The notes beneath the pieces were generated by a model. The model was not told the DNA's origin, searched no databases, and was given only the letters and a program-made list of their open reading frames with translations. The position numbers and the translations under genes are program-made. 21,259 bases of DNA from Oehlia diaphana (Eukaryota > Glomeromycota > Glomeromycetes > Glomerales > Glomeraceae), in the NCBI GenBank assembly GCA_003833135.1, contig QZLH01001059.1, positions 24,525-45,783 of the forward strand. Reading direction: 5' to 3'. This document shows, piece by piece, positions 9,583 through 20,302 of the stretch (within the stretch, counting starts at the first letter, position 1; each line of letters begins with the position of its first letter).

Positions 9583-9933
9583 ATTTTGTCAAAAGTTTAT
9601 TATCACACTCTTCAGTAATTAGTTATTGTATTTGTTTTTTATTTTGTAAATTGAAAAAAATTAATTTCGTTTTTTTTATTTATATTTATTTATTTATTTT
9701 ATTTCTAAAAGAATAGTGAACTAAGTCTATTACAATTTTTTTTTTTTTTTTCAAACCTTAAATATTTTTTTTCCAGGTTACAAGGTGGTCCATTAACCGA
9801 CTAATTTTATTTTATTTTATTTTATTTTAAAATTTAGACAGCGACGGGAGTCTAACGAGCATGAGTCGAACGACTACAAAGTCAGCTACCGACTAAAATT
9901 ATTTCCATAAGTAAATTAATAGGTCAATCACGA
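9583..9933 (-). pseudogene. relic of a BTB gene's first codons and upstream region
   Basis: The 23 bases at 9583-9605 equal 12489-12511, which encode residues DNKLLTK at the start of the BTB gene. Further matches follow upstream on the minus strand: the T-rich tract, aaatattttttttcc, acaaggt..ccattaaccg, ctaaaattatttccata and ttaataggtcaatcacga (to 9933, equal to the sequence ending at 12657). No coding sequence remains beyond the first codons. The relic is interrupted by a retroposon at 9805-9887 and by an AT-rich insertion around 9610-9750. It is therefore a truncated copy of the BTB locus in the same orientation as the BTB gene. Confidence 0.65.
9805..9887 (-). mobile_element. 83-bp SINE-like retroposon with (AAAAT)n tail
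   Basis: The segment is flanked by an exact 9-bp duplication, accgactaa, at 9796-9804 and 9888-9896. The related upstream region of the BTB gene has the site only once (accggctaa, 12613-12621), so the empty site is present in the same window. Read on the minus strand the insert starts agctgactttgtag and ends in an (AAAAT)n tail, as expected of target-primed reverse transcription. CGTTCGACTCA (9862-9872) resembles the pol III box B of tRNA-derived SINEs; no box A is visible, so the copy may be 5'-truncated. Confidence 0.6.
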
Positions 9934-10586
9934 TCACGTTGTTCAAACATGTTAATCGTTAACTCGCAATGAGATGTCACATTGGAGGAGATAAATAAAT
10001 ACATACTGTATATATAAGATTTTAATCTCTACGAGAAAATGTGATATAAAATTTTGATTTTTCAATTTTTAATTGATGTAAGCAAATTTATTACCAATAA
10101 TCACATCATTGAAGGGATGTATTGTAAATTTAATGAGATTATATCTTCTAAAAATTCGAAACCCAAAGAAATTCGATAGATTAATCACGAAAATAAATCC
10201 ATATGAAGTTGTTTGTTAATTCTTAAATTAGTAATATTGATTGAATATGGTAAAATGTAATTATTAATGAATCTGGAATGAAATAAATAAATGGCATTTT
10301 AATACGTTAAGTCTATATGTTACAAAATTTTATGACAACCATTGTGGATCCGAGATTTAATTCAAATAATAACGATAATAATTAAATACAAATAAAGAAA
10401 TCCGTTCAATTCATAAGTGGTGAATAAAAATTTACTAGGTATAGCGCGCATTATACATACCTCTTTTATAGATAAATTAAATTAATTTTAATTAAAAAAA
10501 AATTTTATCATCAAATCCATATAAATTTAAAAAGCATGATATAAATTTGAGAGAATTTATTATTCCACGCAACCCGCACCTTTTAC
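9934..10586. other. intergenic, nothing seen
   Basis: AT-rich sequence without open frames, recognisable RNA genes or repeats shared with other regions. Confidence 0.5.
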
Positions 10587-10721
10587 GTTAACATCGGCAA
10601 TTAGTAATGCAACGTTTTTTATTAAAATCGTTAAAAAAACGTCGTGAAACGTTTTTTTTTTTGATAAATTATAAATAAAAACGTTTTGCAACATTTTTTA
10701 TTTAAAATCGTTAATGTTAAC
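10587..10721. repeat. 135-bp segment with short inverted ends and internal repeats
   Basis: gttaacat (10587-10594) and atgttaac (10714-10721) are exact inverse copies. Inside, gcaacgttttttattaaaatcgtta (about 10609) and gcaacattttttatttaaaatcgtta (about 10688) are imperfect direct repeats, and AACGTTTT words occur several times. It could be a tiny MITE or a decayed repeat; no target duplication is evident. Confidence 0.3.
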
Positions 10722-10964
10722 AAATTCAGTATTTTTCTAATATGATTGTTTTATTCAAGCTTAATACTCTCAGCATTAAAAATCTAAATTACGTAACAAG
10801 CGATTTTGCCTTTATTTATAATTTCGTGGTTGTTTCTTACGCCATAGAACGTATAACGACGTTAAAATAATAGAAATAAACAGAAGTTCAATCTATATTA
10901 TATTATTTCTAATCTAATTTTGTAAATAAACTATGAAGACACTAATTAGACTTAGAGGACTTAT
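10722..10964. other. 3' flank of the BTB gene
   Basis: AT-rich, no coding potential seen. It should contain the transcription end of the minus-strand BTB gene, but no specific signal can be singled out. Confidence 0.4.
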
Positions 10965-12516
10965 TTAATCATCAGTCTTGCACAATTGAAATATCTCAAA
11001 AAAATTTAAAATAAACGAATCATCATTGTTAACTTTGATCTGTTTTTCATAATGTTTTTGATAACAATAGATTTTCCTGTAAATATTAAGAAACCAGCGT
11101 AAACACAGATCACGATCACCAAATGATGGACCATAATCAGGATAATTCATTATAGCATTCATCTCATTCTTTACACGACTTAAAATGTAATTCTCATTAT
11201 TAAAAGAAAATATAAAACTATCTTTGGTAATTCCATAACTAAAATCAGATTTCCACTCAATCGGATTATATCCTCCAATAATCTCATTTCTGTCCTTCAC
11301 TTTAAAAATTGTTACAGTTTGAGAATGATTATCACAAACTTCATGAAATTTTTTAATCCTTTCAGATACTAGCTCACCAGAATCTTCGCTATCGCGGTAT
11401 AATAATTTGAATTCATACGAACTTACTAATTTGTCGGTAATTTCTAATATATTAATCCATTTTGAGATTATTTCAACATGTTTAATTGTAATGATATTAG
11501 AATCGATATTTTTTGATTTAATCTCTTTAATAGTACGAGATACTGATTTTTTGTTTGGATCATAATCATTATCTAAAAAATATTCTAACAAATCATCATA
11601 TAATTCCTTCGGTAAGATTTTTTTATATGGTTTTACTTTCTTCAAAAATTCTTTGGAAGTTAAATTATGGAATTTAATCAGAGGAATACATTTTTGTAAC
11701 GTCTTCTTTAAAGTATTAAAATCATCTTTTGATAAGCTTATAATATCAGAAGAAAGTTCAGGATTTTGTGCAAGTCACCATTTAATTACATGATCCCAAA
11801 CTTGAATTTCACTTATTTGATGATTTTGAATAAGCGTGATTAATAATTTTTCTGGAATCGAAGAGAAATTCGGAGAATTAAATATTTTATTTGATTCTTT
11901 AATAATTAAATTAGTACAATATTTTTGAAGTTCTAAGAAAGAATCGTTTCCAAAACTAGTTTTATATATCAAGTCAATATTTTGTTCGATCCAATTTTTT
12001 TTATTTTCAATTAAAAAGGTTTCTAAATAAGGGATTAATTCTTGAAGGCTGAGCTCATTAGCAGCAACTAAAATTTTAATGATATCTGAAATATCATATT
12101 CTTCTAAAGAGAGTTTTCCTCCATAAATATACCTAAAATAATTTATAAATAATTAAAAAGTTAATAAAAATATATAATTATCTCATGATCACATGATGAA
12201 CATATATAATCATCATTATCGCATGATCACTTGATGAACGAGATTTTATTTATCTTACATTAAGATTATTTGAAAAATTTCGGGTAAAATATTTGGTAAT
12301 TTAATGTTTGTTAAAGTTCCATCATTTTTCTTTTTATTTATTGATAAAATTCTTCTTAAATAAGGAGAACGATAATATAAAATAACCATATGAGCACGAA
12401 ATATTTTTACGTAAGGGTCGTTTACCAACTTCAATTGTAATATCATAATATTCTTCATCGTTTAAAATTTCAAGTAAATTTTGTGATAATTTTGTCAAAA
12501 GTTTATTATCAACCAT
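10965..12516 (-). pseudogene. BTB-BACK-TLDc protein gene with a frameshift and a stop
   Basis: Exon 1 runs 12516-12259 and exon 2 runs 12132-10965, joined by a 126-nt GTAAGA...TTTTAG intron (12133-12258). Starting at MVDNKLLTKL, the BTB/POZ domain shows DITIEVG, FRAHMVILYYRSPYLRRIL and IYGGKLSLEEYD. A BACK-like helical region contains NLIIKES and VWDHVIKW. The C-terminal part is a TLDc domain (FKLLYRDSEDSG, IIGGYNPIEW, FIFSFNNE, PSFGDRDLCL). Two lesions are seen. One extra T in the run at 12421-12423 shifts frame inside the BTB domain right after EVG. A TGA (11775-11777) follows VWDHVIKW where relatives usually have glycine. Without them the product would be about 474 residues, normal for this family. 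Such proteins are usually cullin-3 adaptors (BTB) with a TLDc module. Everything after the second lesion stays open, so decay is recent, or one lesion is an assembly error. Confidence 0.75.
12184..12239. repeat. direct repeat inside the BTB intron
   Basis: catgatcacatgatgaac (12184-12201) and catgatcacttgatgaac (12222-12239) match at 17 of 18 positions with a 38-bp period. Both lie inside the intron of the BTB gene and contain the near-palindrome atgatcacatgat. Confidence 0.6.
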
Positions 12517-12656
12517 TATAAAAAATGATGTAAGTTGAAAAAAAATTAATTTCAATTTTTTTTTTTTTATTTTCAAACAAATATTTTTTTTCCGGTCACA
12601 AGGTAACCATTAACCGGCTAAAATTATTTCCATAAAGTAATTAATAGGTCAATCAC
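12517..12656 (-). promoter_or_regulatory. upstream region of the BTB gene
   Basis: About 140 bp between the BTB start and the edge of duplication copy 2. It is largely shared with the relic at 9606-9933 and holds a T-rich tract followed by the conserved words attaaccg, ctaaaattatttccata and attaataggtcaatcacga. The same words recur upstream of both BTB pieces, which fits a promoter, although no TATA box can be assigned. Together with 12657-13449 it forms the 933-bp divergent spacer between the BTB gene and channel copy 2. Confidence 0.4.
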
Positions 12657-13061
12657 GAAAAAAACTTCTGCATTAATTTTTCTAACCTATGTAAAAGAAA
12701 CGGTAAAAAATACCAGATTTTTTTTAAAAAAGGAAAAGAAACCAATCTTTTAATTATTCTGTTTTTATTTCTTTATTTCGCGATTTTTTCTTGTTCATCA
12801 AACAAAAGATTTTCGAATGTATCATTATAATCATTGTTACAAACGTTTATACTTTCGAGCTCCAATAAGGCGATAATTGATTTTTCTTTTTTATATTTAT
12901 CCTGATCTTTATCTATTGATTATAATTACATTGAAAATTTCTTAAAAAAAGAACAATAAAGTATTTTCCTGATTCTTAATACAACAGGATTTTTTTTTTC
13001 GTTTTTTTTTCCTGTGTCGATCATATCCAATTTTGATTTTTTCAAGAAAAAAAAAAATTAT

Positions 13062-13423
13062 AATTTCGTTCTGATGAACATTTTGGTCGTGTATGCATGC
13101 ATGTAGTCTGCATTATGATCACCATCGTGCAAAATATTCATTTATGGTTAAATCCTACTTTCGCTGGTTTACTAATTTAGATTTTTAAATAAAAAAATTA
13201 ATAACGCGTAAATCCTTCTTTTTTGGATAATGCCAGGAGGCATTACATAATTCTGGCCCTGAAGAGATGCGTAGAGCCAATAGTAAATTAGTGCCGATCT
13301 CTCGTTACATTTGCTCGGGTTACTACAGATATTAAAGATTTTTTTAAATAAATTGAGTACTTTCCCGGATTTTGCTTTCTTTTTCTTTTCTTGGATTATC
13401 AAAAATACAAATTATATTTGTTA
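13062..13423 (+). promoter_or_regulatory. promoter of channel gene copy 2
   Basis: It contains the 42-bp block identical to copy 1 (13274-13315, CCAAT box 13277-13281) and a TATA-like tttaaataaatt near 13345, about 100 bp before the start. Upstream, about 13062-13212 has no counterpart in copy 1. It includes tgcatgcatg and other moderately GC-rich words, so the two paralogues may be regulated differently. Confidence 0.5.
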
Positions 13424-13442
13424 GCTAAAAAACTTTTTTAGC
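13424..13442 (+). promoter_or_regulatory. palindrome just before the start codon of copy 2
   Basis: Arms gctaaaaaa (13424-13432) and ttttttagc (13434-13442) flank one C and end 7 nt before the ATG at 13450. Sequence and spacing are identical to 1970-1988. Confidence 0.6.
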
Positions 13443-13449
13443 AAAAAAC

Positions 13450-16400
13450 ATGGAGTCTAGAAGTGTAGTAAATTATTTTAAGCATAAAGACGCCATAAAT
13501 ATATATTATGGAAAAGACGATATCACTACGAACAAGGAAGATTATCAAATTGACCTTTGTCAAGATGGACGGTTTGCTGTTACATTCGATACAGGTAAAA
13601 AAAAAGCACATGAATTTTATTAGTAGTAAACAATTATGCGACTTAAACATATATGGCTAAGTTTTTTTTTGCCTTTTTTTTTAAAAAAAAAAAAATTTAA
13701 ATAGCAAACCTTCGGATCAAAATATTGCAGAATACTGATTATCGTCCATTTATATTCGATAAGAAAAAGAATTTCAGAAATGAAAATGAACTTAGAGCAT
13801 CTGTTAAAAATTGATAAAACAATCGCTTATTTTAAAATAAATAATGATTTTAGTATAGACAAACTCTACGACCATGACCCTCCTCTATTTAATGGCAACA
13901 ACGTTGGCTTTTCAGACAATAATGAAAATGGAACAAAAAAACCTAATTTTAGATGGTCTTTTGATATATCAAATATGCACAAGAATAATGGCAAATATTT
14001 TATTTTTGTCGCCGTATCCCGCATAAACATTGATGAGGATATGAAAGGAAAAATGGATGATATGAAAGGAAACGATAAGCAGAAAAAGAATAATAATGGA
14101 AAATCTGATTATGAAAGAGAACAATTTAGCAAATGGATATTTACACCATCTAAAGAACATGAAAATATACTACCCAACGATGAAAATAGAATAAATATAC
14201 CATCAACTGACGAAAATATTACCGCAACTAGTAACACAACAGATGAAAGTAAAAAAGGAGTCGCTATTTATCGTATTGAATTAAATAAATGTCAAAAAGA
14301 AAAGAATGAAAATGAAGAGAAGGAAAAAGAAAATTATGTTCTTAGCGCTGTGACTTGTTATTATTATAACAAAATTTCAGGAATATGTAAATTCATTGAA
14401 GTTTCAAATGATGATGATTCAAGTAAAGATGATTCAAGTGAATACAATTCACATAATTCTGAACTAAGAAGATTTATAATATTGAATTTCCGTGGAATAT
14501 ATAATATTGAATTTAATGATGATCTTGATTTTTTGAATTTGAATGAAAAATTTGAATATCCACAAAATATTAGATTTGTATTAGATAGTACGAATAGACT
14601 TCTTTCGTGTATTTACGATAAGTATTTTTTGTATTTTTTGTTTACACGATATAATAATGGCGTGCAATCACTTAAAGGTAATTGTTTATATATTTATCTC
14701 GTCTTAATAATGTTAAAAATATATTTATTAATGATATACTTTTTAGTTTATGATCTGGCAAAAATGGAGCATGAAATTGATGCAAGTCTTGTTGAAAATA
14801 TCGTAAATGAATTTGAAGAATATAATGATTATATTTTTTCAGTTAGTAGGTTACAACTTTGCTTTACTCAAGTTAATGTTGTTAAGTAAGTTGTTATGTT
14901 AAAGTTATTAATAATAATCTTTGATTGATGCGTAATTTCACATTATTAATTTTAAATTTATTAGATTATTTCATATAGAAAATGGCTTGGAAATCGCGTC
15001 AAAAAAATTTAAAGAACTAAAAAAAATTTATTTGTTGGAATTTATTGATAGTGATAAAAAATTATTTATAATAGGCGAGGGTCTAAAAGTAGAAAGAGAT
15101 CAAGTCAAAAAAGTGCTGAAGTTTATAATTTGGGATCTGTACAATACCGGCGAACATGAATCAGTGGAGGAGTTATACGATTTTCCAATTACTAAAACTA
15201 ACATGGATGATATTTACACTCGTTTAGCCATAACTTCGGGAAATATTTTACAAATCGATGATCATGGAAAAGTTTCATCAGTTCTTAAAAAAGTTGAAAA
15301 AGAAATCAATAAGAAAAAATTAGATCAAGCTGCAGTTCCAATAGGTCCAAACTTAACAAAAATTTTTGGAAAGTTAAATGAAAAAGATGATAAAAATCAT
15401 ATTATACATTACGATGAAAGAGTAAATTTCAGACAAATAGTTAATGACAGAGAACCATGGTTACCGGATGGTAGTGCAAGGACTTCTTATTGTCTTTATT
15501 ATAATGAAAAAGGAACGGAAACAGAAACTTTACAGCTTCTTGTTGGTAGATCAACTGTTCAAATTTGGCATCAAATAAATGATGATAGTAAAAACAAAGA
15601 TGAACTTCCTAACAAAGGAGAAGCATTTCTTGAATATATATGGTCAAATCGTATTCCGGTAAAACAAGAAGGAAATATAACGAGATTAAGAATTGAAAAG
15701 TTTGAATATGGGCCAAATTATGGATCAGAAAGTAAAATAAATGATTTTTATTTAAAGGTTTGTTGGTTTGAAAGAATTGTTAGTAGTTCAAAACTGGAAG
15801 AACATACAAAAATGACAGAGGACGAAATAATAAAGAAAGAAAACAATGAAATAGATGAAATAGAAGATAAGATAAAAAAGAATAATGAAAACAAAGACAG
15901 AAACGAAGCGGAAAAAGAGAAAATAAAACAAGAAATAATAAATAATTGTGTAAATATAAAAATACGAGAAAAAGTGATTCTAGGAAAAGATGTTATTAAA
16001 AAATCTCATGTAGCAAGACACGCTTGCAAAGCATTAGAACATACAAGAAAACGTTATAAAAGTAAAAGCGATGCGGATAATTATAAAGTAAGTTAAACAC
16101 GAAAGAATTTAATTAAAGTTTATTTATTTATTTATTTATTTTGGAAATAATACTAATAACACTCATTAACGCTTCTTATTAATAAAAAGTATGAGAGGTT
16201 TTCTAACTATATCGAACATATAATCTGGAGATTTGCTAAATATGAACCAGAAAATTTCAGATTATTAGATATTCGATATAATCTTATGAAAAGTTTAATA
16301 CTGGCTGATTGTGATCGTTTAATAAAATTTATATTATTTGGATATGAAGAAACCGCCAAAAATAAAATTGATTACAGACATGTACCAAGCAGTAAATTAT

Positions 16401-19018
16401 GGCCAGGAAAAAAGTTTTTAAAAGATGATGACCTTGATTTTGACGAAAGAGAATATGGTCTAAAAAAGCCAGAAAATAATGATCTTCACGTTAACAAAAA
16501 AAAGCCAGAAAATATGAAACAAGCAATTTATTATTATTGTAAAAATATTTACCTTTACTTTTTCAGAAGTGAACTAAAAAAGCCAGAAAATAATATGGAA
16601 TTAGCAATTTATTATTGTAGAGGTATATCTAACGTTAATTATAATTAATAATACTACAACATAAAGTAACAATATTTTATTTATAGGTCGTGAGCTTAAA
16701 GATGCGATTAAAGTTGCTTATCTTTTGGAATATTACTCCAGAAATCCTACGAATTGTGTGGGTTGGATGTGTACCGTTTCTAAGGCAATTCCTTTATTAT
16801 TTAAATATAATTATGGTTCGTTTTTCTTTTTTAATTTTAATTTTATTTTCATCCAAAATTTGTGAAATTTATATATATATTTTTTTTTTTTTTACATGAA
16901 ACTTAGACGATTTTGCCAGGAAGTTATTTATCAGATGCTTTGCAGAGGGTCATCTCTCAGGTCAAGATCCTGACGAAATTATTCCAAAAGGATACTTAGA
17001 AAATTACAACAGTGACACCAAATTTAGAGCTTTGATACCTTTTGTTAAGTTGAAGTCTGATGAATCTGCTAAACTTAAGTGGTACGATCATAATTGGATT
17101 TGGAACAAATTTAAAGATTTAATAATAAATAAACTCAAAGGATATAGAAACTTCGAAAAATCACCATTAGCTTTACGAATTGTTCCATTTCCTGGTTTTA
17201 CTATAAATAGCATTAAAAAGGACAAAAAAAAGCTTAACTTATTTGAAAAATTTTTAAGTCCCCTTTCGTCTATACTTATACCAAAACCGCGTCAAATCAA
17301 AAAAAATGAAACGAATAAGTTGAGTCCTTTTTCTAGGATGATACTGTATGAGAATAATGGTGATGTTTATGATAATCCAGCAATTGAAGCAGTTATCAAT
17401 TTTCGTTGGCAAAAGACAAAATATTACTTGTATTTTCTCTGCCTTCGTTTTCTGATTTTTGGCTTTTGTTTTATGTTAGTTAGTTTGGCATATTTGGATC
17501 GTAGTTTTATTGTAAATGGAATTTTTTTATTAGTTTTGATTATTGTATTCTATTATTTGGCAATTTATCTATTTATTATTGAAGTGAAACAGATTCGTTA
17601 TCGTGGACCTGAAAAATATATGCTTGATATACTTAACATTGTTGATATGATTTCTATTATACTTCCTGTAACGGTAATGTCGATAATGCTTTTTGAATTT
17701 CAACTCTCTAATGGTTTTAGAAGTAGAAGTATTGAAGAACCTGGTTCTAAATTAGTTGTAGAGATATCATTCTCAATTTTCTTTATTTGGATACAATTTG
17801 TAAGTTTTTATTTATATATGAATACTTTTTTTTCTATATAAAGTTAATTAAACAATTTATTATTTTTTAGATTTTATTTCTCCGTATAAAAACAAGTAAA
17901 AAGAAAACATTTTATTTAATTATTATTTGTATACCTAAATATAATTTCACAACGAATTATTAATTATTATATTATTTTTCCATTATGCATCAGATATTGG
18001 AATTTATATTTATTACGTTGTAATTATTTTCGAAGCCATAATTCCATTTCTTTGGTTTATGTTTTTTGTGATACTTGCATTTGCACACACAATGTATTTA
18101 AAATATTTTTTTATTATTTTCCAAGTTATTGATTTCATTTCCAAATTTCAATACAATTAATTCTTCTTTATTTTATAATATATATAGGTTTATTCTTCTT
18201 AGAGATCCTAAGTATATGAAAATCAAAGAATCCTCATATAGTGGAAATTTTACAAATTTAACAACAAAAGAGACACTTAATATTACGCTTAAATCCGATT
18301 TTAAACCCACATCTAGTGAAGATAATCCATTTTCAACCTTTTATACAGCAATACAAGCTGCGTATTTTTGGATTAGTGGTGATTGGGTTCAAAGAGATGA
18401 TTTTGAATATTGGGCTGTTGACTTCTTTACCTTGATTGCTAGTATATTCCTTGTAATCATTTTACAAAATATATTGATTGCTTTTATGAAGTAAGTATTT
18501 TTTTTTACAAATTTAGTAACTTATTTGTCTTCTTTTATATTTATTTATTTGCTTTATTTAGTGGTGTTTATGTAACGGCAGGAACTAGAGGCAAACAAAA
18601 ATTATTAAGATATCAAGCAAATTATATAGCAACTTTTGAAGCATTAAATGTTCGTTTTTCTGATTCTGAACTTGAATATGAACCAAAACATATATATTAC
18701 TTTAGTCTAGCTAAAAATTTTGAAGAATGGTATGATACAAGAAAAGGTGAACAAGGTGCTATTTATAAAGATTATGAAGAAGAAACATGTATATTTACGA
18801 CAAGCAGTATATTTAGAGAAAGAGATTATGACAAATATTCATCTTTAACATATAATGATAATATTAAAATTATAGTTGAAGATTTTATTAAATCAGTGGA
18901 TGATAATACTAAGAATTTGATTAAAAGAGCTACAGATAAAAATTCAATTAAAGAAATTGATGATGTGAAAGATGATTTAAATCGTATATTAGAAAAATTG
19001 AAGAAAAAATATTTGTAA
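13450..19018 (+). CDS. propeller-linked TRP-like ion channel, copy 2 (one frameshift in exon 2)
   Basis: Exons by homology to copy 1: 13450-13594, 13705-14677, 14747-14885, 14965-16087, 16190-16622, 16687-16815, 16907-17799, 17871-17895, 17994-18093, 18188-18490, 18562-19018. All splice sites and phases agree with copy 1, but the total is 4720 nt, one base too many. The extra base lies between 13789 and 13813, probably in the A run at 13806-13810, and brings stops directly after VKN. If intron 1 instead ends at tttcag (13777) or ttag (13795), the frame is restored, giving about 1548 or 1542 residues and losing roughly 25-30 near residue 50. All later exons are open. The channel part keeps six hydrophobic segments, ILFLRIKT in the microexon, pore YFWISGDW and the tail motif EPKHIYYFS. 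Exon 5 carries a 38-codon insertion built from a tandem copy of its own end. The gene is either functional through alternative splicing, a young pseudogene, or carries an assembly error. Confidence 0.75.
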
Positions 19019-19539
19019 AATTTGATTTGTATTTTTTTTTTATTAATTTTTAATAATTATTTATTAATCGTATAATCGTAATTGTTTAACAGTTAAGTCA
19101 TTAGTTAGTTTATTTTAGACTTTTTTTTGGGACGTGATATTCACGTGACTAAATATTTGCATTTTTTAAAATATTGATAATATATTAGATAATTGATATA
19201 GAAACGAAATTTTAATATTCAGTCATAGGAAATGTAAATAAATTTGCTCAATAATTTAAATTTAATATTTATGTGGACATTTGAAATTGGATATTATAGC
19301 ATTGTATTGTATATAAAAAGTTTCAGTTAAAATAAACTATTTGTTTTATATATATATGAGTTTAGTTTATATGTTTTTCAGTTTTTAAATTTTTTTCATT
19401 ATCACGAACCGTAGTAAACTAAATAATTTGTGAATCTTATTATATTGAAAGACTTGTGAAAAAAAGTTTATATATTAGAATATAACTATCTCGCTTTTTA
19501 ACATTTTCTTTAAGTATATCTATTAAGAATCGAAAACTA
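19019..19539 (+). other. conserved 3' flank of channel copy 2
   Basis: Homologous to 7509-7938, with CACGTG at 19142-19147 in the same gatattcacgtgact context. No open frame. AT-rich, with possible polyadenylation words (e.g. aataaac near 19331). Confidence 0.45.
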
Positions 19540-19780
19540 GTTATCCGACTAAAATAAGAGTAAATTAATAAACTAGTACCGTGTTAGCTGATCAACCTGA
19601 TCAAAAGTTGCGTTGTGGAAAAAAATAAAAATTTTTTTTGCTATTAATTGAAAGAGAATAATAGGGAAATTTTATTGTAAATTTTATCCTTATGAGAAGG
19701 ATATAAAAACTCATCACAAACCTAACCTGCCAAAGAAATAAATTAATTTAGTCCAAAATGTTAGTTCTACGGACGTTCGT
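19540..19780. other. intergenic with short hairpins
   Basis: ccgactaaaat...taaattaata at about 19546-19571 resembles part of the BTB upstream relic (9890-9920). A 7-bp stem, tatcctt/aaggata (19685-19703, 5-nt loop), precedes a TATA-like ataaaa. Another palindrome, cggacg-tt-cgtccg (19770-19783), overlaps the inverted repeat of the next feature. No gene found. Confidence 0.35.
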
Positions 19781-20302
19781 CCGGTGTAATACCTAAGCCC
19801 ATGATAAGTCACGTTGCCACCTTAGATATTAACAAAACATCTCTTTATTAATGATTTAAATAAATACAATAATATGCTTGGTTTAACAAAATAAATAAAA
19901 CATTAGTGTTTGAATTTGTAAATTACATCAACTTGTTAATTCCTTAATAATTTTTGTTCCTCATTTTTCAACTTAATTTTTTGGGGAAGTCATATTTGAC
20001 GTCCTTTTATAATTGTTCACTCTTTCCCTTCCAGTTACACATTACATCAGTGTTAAAATCATACACCTATTGATCTACCGTAACACTTAATATTCTAAGT
20101 CAAATGATTAATTAGTTTAACGTCATCTTGGACACTAATTGGTCCTTATTCATGCCGATAGTTTAGAGTCATTTCGGACTCACGTGATAAAATAAATTAA
20201 ACTAACTAAGTTAAATAAACTAAAATTTATACAGTAAGTTTAAATATAAAACTGCACCACATAATTAATAAATCTACTATGTATACTACGGCATTACACC
20301 GG
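19781..20302. mobile_element. possible 522-bp MITE-like element
   Basis: ccggtgtaatacctaag (19781-19797) and the reverse complement of 20286-20302 match at 14 of 17 positions, including ccggtgtaat exactly. The interior has no open frame. No convincing target duplication is visible, so this rests on the inverted ends alone. Confidence 0.3.

Larger units (their letters stand above)
12657..19539 (+). repeat. segmental duplication, copy 2 (partner 1410-7938)
   Basis: Matches copy 1 from the aaaaaaacttctgca word at about 12657 to taagaatcgaaaacta at 19524-19539. Divergence is moderate and spread through exons and introns, with several in-frame length changes, a 38-codon expansion in exon 5, and about 150 bp present only here in the promoter (about 13062-13212). 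The left edge coincides with the end of the BTB upstream homology. Confidence 0.85.

Noticed and set aside
12184..12239. CRISPR-like repeat
   Set aside because: Only two copies inside a fungal intron; an ordinary short tandem duplication.
13172..13650. Minus-strand frames opposite the copy 2 promoter and exon 1
   Set aside because: No counterpart in copy 1, antisense to promoter and coding exon, no domain.
13450..19018. Calling channel copy 2 a plain pseudogene
   Set aside because: Only one lesion in more than 4.7 kb of coding sequence, repairable by alternative acceptors; all other exons, phases and splice sites are intact.
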